DNA of 50,337 bases from the NCBI GenBank assembly GCA_963966315.1, contig CAWZYX010000007.1, positions 1 through 50,337 of the forward strand, in the 5' to 3' direction. Within the stretch, counting starts at the first letter, position 1. Each line of letters begins with the position of its first letter. Of the stretch, positions 1 through 7,641 are shown one piece after another. Source of the DNA: Winogradskyella_A sp963966315. GTDB lineage: Bacteria; Bacteroidota; Bacteroidia; Flavobacteriales; Flavobacteriaceae. The notes under the pieces were generated by a model. It was not told the DNA's origin. It worked only from the letters and a program-made list of their open reading frames with translations, and ran no database searches. Position numbers and translations under genes: made by a program.

Positions 1-2187
1 ATAAAGGATAGGGCAATTCAATTTTTTGATAGGGAAGTTGAAAATGCATTCAAATCTCATGGACACTCGCAGTCAGATTCACTGCAGCCTAAAGAGTTGA
101 CAGAATTGCTAAATTACTTTTGTGACACGAGCAAGGTTCAAAATTACTATAATCCCTTTGCGGGTATTGCCTCGTTGGCTTTAAGCTTACCGGCGCACAT
201 AAGATATCTAGGTGAAGAAATAAATCAAAAAACTTGGTTAGTTGGAAAACTTAGAATGTATATGTATGAACGTTCGAATTCAATGAACTATCAATGTGCT
301 AACAGCATTGAAAAATGGACGTTTCCGACGGCTGATAAATACGACTTTATTGGATTCAATCCTCCTTTAAACTTGAGGTTAAAACCATCAGACATTGATT
401 TTTTAGATTCTGAATACGCTTATGCAAGAAACGCAAATTCTCTCATCATATCTAAGTGTTTTGATATGTTAGATGACGATGGGAAGATGGTTTTCGTTAT
501 GTCAAGCGGCTTTTTATTTAGCAATGCTAAAAAGGATATTAACCTTAAAAAAGAACTCGTAGATAATGGGCATGTAGAAAAGGTGATTGCTCTGCCAGAA
601 CGCATTTTTAATTTCACCTCAATTGGAGTTAATATCATAGTGTTAAACAAAGTATCAAATACTGAAAGAAAAATTGATTTTATTGATGCATCCGATAAGT
701 TTAAGCTCGGTGATGGAAAAATTAATATTCTTGATAATGACGCTATTTTCAAATTATTTGATTCTGATAAGAATAGTAAAAAAGGAACAGTTCATATTAA
801 TGAAATCTCTAAAAATGGTTACAATCTGTCCGTTAATAGATATGTATTCGAGGATCTTAATCTTTCAGTTGGTGAAGCTCACAACTTAGTACGGTTGAAA
901 GATCTGGTAACTCCTTTACCACGAACTACAGAAACTGTTGATGGTGATGTAAAGTTTGTCAGAATAAGAGATCTGTCAAATAGCCCATTGGAATCTATTA
1001 AGTCTTTCAAGGATATAGAGATAAAAAACTCAACAATCAGAATTAGTCCACTTTTAGATAATTCTCTTTTGTTAGCAACTACATGGAAATCTTTAAAACC
1101 AACCGTATATAAGAAGCAAGGTGAGAATATTTATTATGACTCAAACTCAATTTTTGCGTGTACGGTAGATGAATCAAAAGTAGACCTAGACTACTTAATT
1201 CTCGAGCTCAATAAAGATTATATTCAAAAACAATTGGAGCAGAGGAGTATTGGCACAAGCATCTCTCGAATTAACCGAAAGGATCTTCTACAAATAGAAG
1301 TGGTAGTACCGGATCGGAGTACTCAGGAAAAAAGAAAGCTCGACTTTAAAGAATCCGTAATAAAGGAACACCAAGAAAAATTTGAAACTCTAAAAAAACA
1401 ATTAGGGGTAGACATAGCAGATGAAAATAGTTTTCTTAGGCATAAAATATCTGGAACCCTAAAGAATATAAGGGGGTCTTACAATAAGCTGAAGGATATT
1501 ATTGACAATCAAATATCTAAAGATTTACCGGAGGTGTATGAATATAAACTAAGCCCAAAGCTCACAACAAATCTAGGGGATTATTTGTCCAGATTAGATC
1601 GCGACATAAAATCTGTTCATAGAGCTGTTAAGAATGTTGGTCTGGAACTTACAATGCTTGACATTAAGCTCGAAACAATGAATTTCATAAAGTTTATTGA
1701 AGATTATGTTGAAGAGGTTAAGAGCAGACCACATATTAATTTCTTGATAGATCTCGACATAGATGAGGAAGCTCTAAAAGATAATAAAATCAAGGAAGTT
1801 AATTTCAGAGGAGATAAGGAAATTCTATACCAAGTATTTGATAATATCATTGAAAACGCTGAGCGTCATGCTTTTTATGAATCTGGTAAAGATGAAAATA
1901 GAATAAATGTTCTGTTACTTTATGATTTTGAGGAATTAAATGTTCAGTTAGATTTCGCCAATAATGGTAAACCACTTCCAGAAGACTATTCACATGAGGC
2001 GTTTACGAGAAAAGGAAGTACTGCTGGGAAAAATGCCGGTAATGGTTTTGGTGGATGGTTTATGAATGAAATAATGAAAACTCACAACGGAAAATTTGGA
2101 TTTACAGATGAAACAGGCTGGGAAGGAATTCAAGGGGACGATGTAACCACAATTGAACTTACATTCCCAATAGAAATAAGAATATAG
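1..2187 (+). CDS. N6-adenine methyltransferase / specificity domain / histidine-kinase-like ATPase fusion (5' end outside window)
   Basis: The frame is open from base 1, so the N-terminus is missing. A TTG at 97 is an internal codon, not a convincing start. Residues below count from 97. Residues 18-30 hold a methylase motif I-like segment (YNPFAGIASLAL), and 88-91 a motif IV NPPL, as in HsdM-type N6-adenine methylases. Residues about 265-410 resemble one target-recognition half of HsdS. A coiled stretch follows, with a HisKA-like segment around His449 (LRHKISGTLKNIRG). Then comes a GHKL/HATPase_c module: N box DNIIENAERH (582-591), G1-like DFANNGKPLP (619-628) and G2-like NAGNGFGGWF (646-655). 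The stop is 3 nt before the next gene, which encodes a receiver domain, so the two probably act together. The fusion is seen in the sequence. Kinase activity and phosphotransfer are inferred. The protein could instead be a GHKL ATPase that does not phosphorylate. Confidence 0.8.
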   Translation: MKDRAIQFFDREVENAFKSHGHSQSDSLQPKELTELLNYFCDTSKVQNYYNPFAGIASLALSLPAHIRYLGEEINQKTWLVGKLRMYMYERSNSMNYQCANSIEKWTFPTADKYDFIGFNPPLNLRLKPSDIDFLDSEYAYARNANSLIISKCFDMLDDDGKMVFVMSSGFLFSNAKKDINLKKELVDNGHVEKVIALPERIFNFTSIGVNIIVLNKVSNTERKIDFIDASDKFKLGDGKINILDNDAIFKLFDSDKNSKKGTVHINEISKNGYNLSVNRYVFEDLNLSVGEAHNLVRLKDLVTPLPRTTETVDGDVKFVRIRDLSNSPLESIKSFKDIEIKNSTIRISPLLDNSLLLATTWKSLKPTVYKKQGENIYYDSNSIFACTVDESKVDLDYLILELNKDYIQKQLEQRSIGTSISRINRKDLLQIEVVVPDRSTQEKRKLDFKESVIKEHQEKFETLKKQLGVDIADENSFLRHKISGTLKNIRGSYNKLKDIIDNQISKDLPEVYEYKLSPKLTTNLGDYLSRLDRDIKSVHRAVKNVGLELTMLDIKLETMNFIKFIEDYVEEVKSRPHINFLIDLDIDEEALKDNKIKEVNFRGDKEILYQVFDNIIENAERHAFYESGKDENRINVLLLYDFEELNVQLDFANNGKPLPEDYSHEAFTRKGSTAGKNAGNGFGGWFMNEIMKTHNGKFGFTDETGWEGIQGDDVTTIELTFPIEIRI

Positions 2188-2190
2188 ATT

Positions 2191-3111
2191 ATGTATAAAG
2201 TTTTATGGTTTGATGATGAGTGTACTACGCTCGAAGATATAGTTGAGGATTGTCTATTAAACGACATCCAATTAGTTGGTTTTAGCAATGCAAAGGAAGG
2301 TTTAAAAACTCTTAACAAAGATCATTACAGGTTCGATGCCATCTTGCTAGACGGTATGTTTTTTAATGACGCTAAACAAAAAGGGGATCCTGACGAAAGT
2401 GCATTTGGAGAGGTTGCTATCGCGTTAGGGCAACTAGAAGCAAAAGGAATTGTATTGCCATGGTTCATTTATTCAGGTCAAAAGAACTTTGTCAAAGAAA
2501 AAAATAAGTTGGTTGAATTATTATCAAAAAAGGCATATGCCAATGGAAAAGTCTTTGATAAAAATAACGATGAAGATTTTATTAAGCTCTGCGAAGAAAT
2601 TAAAACTGCTGCTGACTCTCAGCCGGTAACCCAAGCGAGGCATAATAATCCGGAGTTAATGCAAATATTTGAAAAGGGATATCTAGGACAAGATGAAGAA
2701 GATCAATTAATTCAATTGATAATAAAACCTTTACCCACTAACCGGTCTGAAATAAAAGACTTCCTCACAAATATTAGAAGCTTACACGAAAGTTGCTTAA
2801 TTAAGCTAGAAAGTATACGAGTAATTCCTAATGCAAATGAGAAATTTGCAAAAATCAATAAGCATTTATCGGGTAATAAACGGTGGGACGATATCTCAAA
2901 ACAACTAATACCAACTACACATGAATACCAAAACTCAGCGGTAGAGAATTTAAATGCTTGGATTTACTTTACATGTGGAACTTACATTCACAATCTAAAA
3001 CAACAACACTTTGCAGGCTATATGATTTCAAACTACGCTGTAGAATCTTTAAGACATGGCTTGTTCGAAGTTTTATTATGGTTCAAAAAGACTTATAAAG
3101 AGAATATGTAA
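2191..3111 (+). CDS. Response-regulator-like receiver protein with unknown C-terminal domain
   Basis: The 306-aa protein starts at an ATG 3 nt after the methyltransferase/kinase fusion. Residues 1-125 read as a receiver domain: acidic pair Asp8-Asp9 after strand 1 (VLWFDDE), candidate phospho-acceptor Asp54 (ILLDG), Ser95 at the conserved Ser/Thr position (IYSGQ), and Lys124 at the conserved Lys position (VFDKNN). Residues 130-306 are helical and match no output domain that I recognise. There is no obvious helix-turn-helix. The end has a conserved-looking IYFTCGTYIHNLKQQ segment. Adjacency to a HisKA/HATPase-like protein suggests a cognate pair that signals by phosphotransfer, with the C-terminal domain as effector or protein-interaction module. 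The receiver call is good; the output is unknown. Confidence 0.75.
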   Translation: MYKVLWFDDECTTLEDIVEDCLLNDIQLVGFSNAKEGLKTLNKDHYRFDAILLDGMFFNDAKQKGDPDESAFGEVAIALGQLEAKGIVLPWFIYSGQKNFVKEKNKLVELLSKKAYANGKVFDKNNDEDFIKLCEEIKTAADSQPVTQARHNNPELMQIFEKGYLGQDEEDQLIQLIIKPLPTNRSEIKDFLTNIRSLHESCLIKLESIRVIPNANEKFAKINKHLSGNKRWDDISKQLIPTTHEYQNSAVENLNAWIYFTCGTYIHNLKQQHFAGYMISNYAVESLRHGLFEVLLWFKKTYKENM

Positions 3112-3114
3112 TAG

Positions 3115-3134
3115 TGCACATATACTGCACATAT
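3115..3134. repeat. Two 9-bp direct repeats (TGCACATAT) 11 bp apart, possible operator
   Basis: TGCACATAT occurs at 3115-3123 and again at 3126-3134. The repeat period of 11 bp is one helical turn. It lies in the 68-bp gap between the receiver gene and hsdM, the only sizeable gap in this part of the operon, so it could be a binding site controlling hsdM. No regulator can be assigned. Confidence 0.35.
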
Positions 3135-3179
3135 TAAAATTACATTTACAGTATTATTGAAATCTTATTTTTATAGTGT

Positions 3180-4658
3180 ATGATAACAGGAGAACTTAAA
3201 TCACAAGTAGATAAAATTTGGTTAACATTTCATTCTGGGGGTGTGACTAATCCGTTAAGTGTCATTGAACAATTCACCTATTTATTGTTCATAAGACGGC
3301 TTGATGAAAGACAGCAATTAGAGGAGAAAAAGGCTCAAATGACCAAGAAACCCATCAAGAATGTGATTTTCACCCCAGAGCAAAGAGACTTGCGTTGGAG
3401 TTCGTTCAAGAACAAAGACCCAGAAAGTATGTATGAGCTGTTTACAAAGCCTTCAGTTGATGGTATGACAGTCTTCGATCATATGAAACAAGTGGGTCAT
3501 CAGGCTGGGATCTTTGCTGATTTTATGAAAAATGCCAATTTCATTATTGCTACACCAAAGACCCTTGACTTGGTAGTTCAAATGATAGATTCCATCAACA
3601 TGGAGGATCGCGATACCAAAGGTGACTTGTATGAGTATATGCTATCTAAAATTGCTTCTGCAGGTACTAACGGACAGTTTAGAACCCCAAGGCATATCAT
3701 TAGAATGATGGTAGATATCGTACAACCTAAAAAAGATGATATCATTTGCGACCCATCAGCCGGAACCGCAGGTTTTTTGGTAACTGCTAGTGAATATTAC
3801 CGGGACAACCACAGTGATTGGTTCTTAGATAAAGACTTTAGGGAGCATTTTAATGACGAAATGTTCAATGGCATTGAAATAGATGATACCATGGTGCGTA
3901 TTGGCGCCATGAACTTACAGCTGCATGGTATTGAGAGTCCAAATTTAATCAAGGATAATGGCCTGGGAGAGGGTTTGGCAGAGATTAGAAATAGGTACTC
4001 TTTGATTCTGGCCAATCCCCCTTTTAAAGGAGCTTTAGACTATGATGAGGTTGAAGGATCTATTCTTAAAATAGTCAAATCTAAAAAGACTGAATTACTA
4101 TTCTTAGCTCTTATGCTTAGAATGCTTAAAACAGGCGGTAGATGTGCGGTCATTGTGCCGGATGGAGTGCTCTTTGGAAGTTCTAAGGCTCATAAGCAGA
4201 TACGGCAGGAAATTATTGAAAATCACAAGTTGGATGCGGTGATATCCATGCCCAGTGGGGTGTTTAAACCCTATGCAGGGGTAAGTACGGCTGTATTGTT
4301 TTTTACAAAAACAGGTACCGGCGGCACAGATAAGGTATGGTTCTATGATATGCAGGCAGATGGTTACAGTTTAGATGACAAGCGTTCACCGGTTAAAGAC
4401 AATGATATTCCAGAGATACTATCCAGATACCATTCCATGGAGAATGAAGAGTCTAGGGCTAGAACCGAAAAGAGTTTCTTAGTGCCTTTTGATGAGATTA
4501 AGGAAAACGATTGGGATCTCTCCATAAATCGCTACAAGGAAATTGTTTATGAGGAAATAGAATACGATCCGCCTGCTACTATTATCAGTGATATTGAAGC
4601 TTTAGACAAACAACGTGAAGAGGCTTTAAACGTTTTAAAGGAAATGCTGAATGGTTAG
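3180..4658 (+). CDS. hsdM: Type I restriction-modification system, methyltransferase subunit HsdM
   Basis: The 492-aa protein is of normal HsdM length. HsdM pairs with HsdS to methylate adenine in a bipartite target, and both are also needed for cleavage with HsdR. An N-terminal helical HsdM_N domain (about 1-130) precedes the catalytic domain. Motif I is DPSAGTAGF at 191-199, binding S-adenosylmethionine, and motif IV is NPPF at 279-282. The gene overlaps hsdS by 8 nt, which indicates translational coupling. It is distinct in sequence from the fusion methyltransferase upstream, which has NPPL and an added kinase-like part, so the locus encodes two methylases. Start: the ATG at 3180, directly before the ITGELKSQVDKIW segment typical of HsdM N-termini. 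Confidence 0.95.
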   Translation: MITGELKSQVDKIWLTFHSGGVTNPLSVIEQFTYLLFIRRLDERQQLEEKKAQMTKKPIKNVIFTPEQRDLRWSSFKNKDPESMYELFTKPSVDGMTVFDHMKQVGHQAGIFADFMKNANFIIATPKTLDLVVQMIDSINMEDRDTKGDLYEYMLSKIASAGTNGQFRTPRHIIRMMVDIVQPKKDDIICDPSAGTAGFLVTASEYYRDNHSDWFLDKDFREHFNDEMFNGIEIDDTMVRIGAMNLQLHGIESPNLIKDNGLGEGLAEIRNRYSLILANPPFKGALDYDEVEGSILKIVKSKKTELLFLALMLRMLKTGGRCAVIVPDGVLFGSSKAHKQIRQEIIENHKLDAVISMPSGVFKPYAGVSTAVLFFTKTGTGGTDKVWFYDMQADGYSLDDKRSPVKDNDIPEILSRYHSMENEESRARTEKSFLVPFDEIKENDWDLSINRYKEIVYEEIEYDPPATIISDIEALDKQREEALNVLKEMLNG

Positions 4659-5814
4659 ATTAAAGGATATTGCGAAAATTACTGCAGGGCAAGCTGCGCC
4701 TAAGGAATTTACCAATACTGGCTTACCTTTTATTAGGGCAGGTCATCTTGAGGATTTATTGTCTGGTTTGGATATTGATAGCCTTCCAAAAGTATCTGAA
4801 AAAGTAGCTCGGACAAAAAGATTAAAACGTATACCAAAAGGGACGATATTGTTTGCTAAAAGTGGAATGAGTGCTACTAAAAACAGGGTTTATATTACAG
4901 GAGCGGATGCATATTTTGTTAGCCATTTGGCAGGAATATTACCAAATACACAATTTTCAACTTCATATTTATCCAGATTTTTATCATGGTATAATCCTTC
5001 AAAATTGATTTTGGATTCTGCTTATCCAAGTATAAGATTAGAAGACATTAATAATTTAAAAATCCCACTACCACCACTAGACCAGCAAAAACAAATAGCA
5101 TCCATATTAGATACCGCAGATGCCTACCGACAAAAAACAAAAGCCCTCATAGATAAATATGATGCCCTTACACAGTCCTTGTTTCTGGATATGTTTGGGG
5201 ATTCATGGCTTAATCCAAATAATTTTCCCCTTAAGATGTTACGTGATTTAGTTAATGATGGAAAAATCATTACCTATGGGATTGTTCAAGCTGGTGAGCA
5301 TATTGATAATGGTATCCCGTACATTAGAACAGGCGATATTAAGGATGGCAAAATTATTACAAAAGGATTAAAAAGAACTAGTAACGAAATAGCACAGGCT
5401 TATAAAAGGTCAAAATGTTCGGCAGGGGATATTATAATGAGTATTAGAGCAACAGTTGGAACAATTGCATTTTTGCCTAATTCTCTTCATGGTGCGAATT
5501 TAACCCAGGGTACCGCACGAATATCAACTGATAAGAATAAAGCAAATCCAATATACTTATTCCATTGTATTAAATCTGAAGGCATTCAATTAAAAATAAA
5601 CCGTCAGACTAAGGGTGCAACATTTAGAGAAATCACTTTAACTAGATTGAGAACTATCAAAGTGCCTATTCCACCATTGGTGTTACAAAACCAATTTGCA
5701 GAGCGTATAAAGGCGATTGAAGCTCAAAAAGCATTGGCACAGAAAGAACTGAATAAAGCAGATGAGTTGTTTAACAGCCTGTTACAACAGGCGTTTAAAG
5801 GAGAGTTGGTGTAA
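4651..5814 (+). CDS. hsdS: Type I restriction-modification system, specificity subunit HsdS
   Basis: The 387-aa protein has the usual two target-recognition domains and two conserved helical spacers. TRD1 covers about 1-145. The central conserved region begins at PLPPLDQQKQIASILD and runs as a coiled helix to about 185. TRD2 covers about 190-340, and the distal conserved region begins at PIPPLVLQNQFAERI and ends with LLQQAFKGEL, a typical HsdS end. It sets the sequence that HsdM methylates and HsdR attacks. The start overlaps the end of hsdM. No second silent hsdS cassette or inverted repeat is seen nearby, so phase variation by inversion is not indicated inside the window. Confidence 0.93.
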   Translation: MVRLKDIAKITAGQAAPKEFTNTGLPFIRAGHLEDLLSGLDIDSLPKVSEKVARTKRLKRIPKGTILFAKSGMSATKNRVYITGADAYFVSHLAGILPNTQFSTSYLSRFLSWYNPSKLILDSAYPSIRLEDINNLKIPLPPLDQQKQIASILDTADAYRQKTKALIDKYDALTQSLFLDMFGDSWLNPNNFPLKMLRDLVNDGKIITYGIVQAGEHIDNGIPYIRTGDIKDGKIITKGLKRTSNEIAQAYKRSKCSAGDIIMSIRATVGTIAFLPNSLHGANLTQGTARISTDKNKANPIYLFHCIKSEGIQLKINRQTKGATFREITLTRLRTIKVPIPPLVLQNQFAERIKAIEAQKALAQKELNKADELFNSLLQQAFKGELV

Positions 5815-5833
5815 AGAATAAATAAAGATTGAT

Positions 5834-6550
5834 ATGGGAAACACAAATCAAATAAAGAGTTTAAAGGACACCATTAAGAGCATAGATATTTCGCATTTAT
5901 TCGCTAAAAATCTAAAACATGGTGTTTCACATCATGATTCTAATTGGGAATTGTTTGAACCTGCAAGATTCATTTATTCTTTTTTTGCATTTAACATGCT
6001 TTATGAGATTGACTGGAAAGAGTCCCTAAAACGCAGAAAAGTTTGGCATTCTAGGTCTAAAAAATATGGACATGCTTCTAATAAAATGGTTTTGTTATTA
6101 AAATTTATTTATTCAAAAAGGGGTGAAAAATCCTTTAAAGAATATTATTCGAAATATGATGGTTCTTTAAGACTGTTAGATAATTCATACCAAATTGTGC
6201 CAGATTATAATATAAACCGACCGGACCTTAATGATTTTTTGGTAAAAGAAGATTCGTATGTAAACAATTATAGACGTTCTTTAAAAAATTTGAAAGATGA
6301 TAAATTCAGTATTCAAGATCATTATAAACTTTTGATATTCTGTTATCAAATTAGAAATAACGTATTTCATGGTTTAAAAAAAGCTTCTGAAATGATTAAG
6401 AGTGGGCAAAGAGAACGCCTTGTAGATTATTCAAATATACTAATCGCAACAAAGGAAATGTTTTTTGATATTATGGAAGAGGAGATTGGATATTTGCCTG
6501 CTAATGATGATAACCTTAAAGAAAATGCTGGAATAATTTCATACCTATAA
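5834..6550 (+). CDS. Candidate HEPN-domain protein (possible RNase) within the type I RM operon
   Basis: The 238-aa protein matches no named family that I recognise. Near the C-terminus it has RNNVFHG, with Arg174-Asn175 and His179. This fits the R-[ND]-X3-H signature of HEPN ribonucleases and sits in a helical context (LLIFCYQIRNNVFHGLKKASEM), as expected. The gene begins 19 nt after hsdS on the same strand, so it is probably co-transcribed. HEPN RNases commonly act as toxins or abortive-infection effectors next to restriction systems (PrrC beside EcoprrI is a known analogue). Toxicity here is inferred. The protein could instead be a non-catalytic HEPN adaptor. Confidence 0.55.
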   Translation: MGNTNQIKSLKDTIKSIDISHLFAKNLKHGVSHHDSNWELFEPARFIYSFFAFNMLYEIDWKESLKRRKVWHSRSKKYGHASNKMVLLLKFIYSKRGEKSFKEYYSKYDGSLRLLDNSYQIVPDYNINRPDLNDFLVKEDSYVNNYRRSLKNLKDDKFSIQDHYKLLIFCYQIRNNVFHGLKKASEMIKSGQRERLVDYSNILIATKEMFFDIMEEEIGYLPANDDNLKENAGIISYL

Positions 6551-6563
6551 ATTTGAATTTGCC

Positions 6564-6923
6564 ATGATTAATTTAAATAGTTTAACTAAAATCGGGGATG
6601 TTTTAAATTCAGAAGGAGCAATTCTTGCTCTCTATGAGGATCAAGAAAAGAAGTTTTATTTAGGCTCTTTTCTAAATGACGGATCAGGGACGGTATATTA
6701 TGCCGTAGACCTCTATTATTTTAAAAGTTATCTCAAATCAGAAATAACATTAAAGCAACTCTACCTGAAAAGTTCTTCCTTTTTAGTAAAATTTAAATTT
6801 CGAAAAACGGAAAAAACATATTTAAAAGAGGATTTTACTGATTTACTTCAGTGTGGTAAGGATTTTTATAAAAATATTCCAGCTTCCATGAAATCGTACC
6901 AAATTGAAAAAGATTTTACATAA
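6564..6923 (+). CDS. Small protein of unknown function
   Basis: The 119-aa protein begins 13 nt after the HEPN candidate and stops in a TAATG overlap with the next, broken cistron. It is predicted soluble with alternating beta strands: a first half of the kind ILALYEDQEKKFYLGSF, then YAVDLYYFKSYLKSEITLKQLY. The layout faintly recalls the DUF6575-type pattern of short beta-rich partners, but I cannot confirm it. There is no signal peptide or membrane segment. Tight packing suggests that it works with its neighbours. Function unknown. Confidence 0.6.
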   Translation: MINLNSLTKIGDVLNSEGAILALYEDQEKKFYLGSFLNDGSGTVYYAVDLYYFKSYLKSEITLKQLYLKSSSFLVKFKFRKTEKTYLKEDFTDLLQCGKDFYKNIPASMKSYQIEKDFT

Positions 6924-7120
6924 TGGGTAAGTACAAGAACAGAGGCAGTTAAAATTTAATCGAAACGGTTTTAGCATGGGTTAAAAGTGGTGAAATTAAA
7001 ATGCCTAAAATTCAAAGCCAATTTGAAGATCAAACGTCATGGAGTAACAGTAAGGCAAGAATGAAAATGTTGAATGATGTTTATGAAAATTTTAATGATA
7101 GAATTAATTGGATCAAATAA
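6923..7120 (+). pseudogene. Small cistron interrupted by an in-frame TAA
   Basis: An ATG at 6923 overlaps the previous stop (TAATG). The frame reads nine codons to a TAA at 6950-6952, then stays open for 55 codons to a TAA at 7118-7120, 2 nt before the ATG of the next gene. Tight junctions at both ends suggest a real 65-66-codon gene that suffered a nonsense change at codon 10. The post-stop peptide is basic and amphipathic (NLIETVLAWVKSGEIKMPKI...). An ATG at 7001 could still give a 39-aa product. It is too short for recognition. Confidence 0.45.
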
Positions 7121-7122
7121 AT

Positions 7123-7641
7123 ATGAATGCAAAACAGGAGTTCACAAATAATCAAATATGGGTTTTAACGTTTAGAGGAGCCTTTCAAAGAGCCGGTATA
7201 TATTCCTCAGATGTGTCTAATACTCAAAAGACTCAGTTTAAATTTAAACTTAGAGGATTTGTTGAAAACTTGGTTGAGGCAGAATATTTGAAAGGGGCTG
7301 TGTCAGAGCAGAATCATTTGCATAATATAAAGGAAGTTCAAAGCTATTCTCAGAATTTTAATAGCATATTGATTAATTCTGAATTAAATTTTGGCGTAAG
7401 TCAAAAAATATTAAACCTCTATTTAAAGCATCAATGGTGCTTGGGAAGAATACCGGAACCACCTCATTTCCCGATGGATCGAATTATTCAAATTAAATTG
7501 GGTTGTAATCCTATTGTAAACTGGACTAAAATGACAGATATCAATCAATATAATTCTGTTATTAAGAAAGCCAGAGAAGAAGCAACAAAACAAGGGATAA
7601 AGTCTTTGGCTGAACTCGAATTAAAATTATACAATCACTAA
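7123..7641 (+). CDS. Conserved-looking protein of unknown function, partner of the DUF262 protein
   Basis: The likely start is the ATG at 7123, 2 nt after the broken cistron ends; the frame opens upstream to a TTG at 7108. This gives 172 aa. The stop directly abuts the ATG of the DUF262 gene at 7642, so the two are coupled. The centre has NLYLKHQWCLGRIPEPPHFP, a Trp/Cys/Pro-rich block of the kind found in small proteins encoded beside restriction genes; I know no function for it. The N-terminal part (FRGAFQRAGIY...KFKLRGFVENLV) is helical. There is no transmembrane segment. Confidence 0.65.
   Translation: MNAKQEFTNNQIWVLTFRGAFQRAGIYSSDVSNTQKTQFKFKLRGFVENLVEAEYLKGAVSEQNHLHNIKEVQSYSQNFNSILINSELNFGVSQKILNLYLKHQWCLGRIPEPPHFPMDRIIQIKLGCNPIVNWTKMTDINQYNSVIKKAREEATKQGIKSLAELELKLYNH

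Noticed and set aside
4651..5814. Phase-variable hsdS by inversion
   Set aside because: Only one complete hsdS is present, with no recombinase and no inverted TRD cassette; the HsdS-like part of the upstream fusion is in direct orientation.
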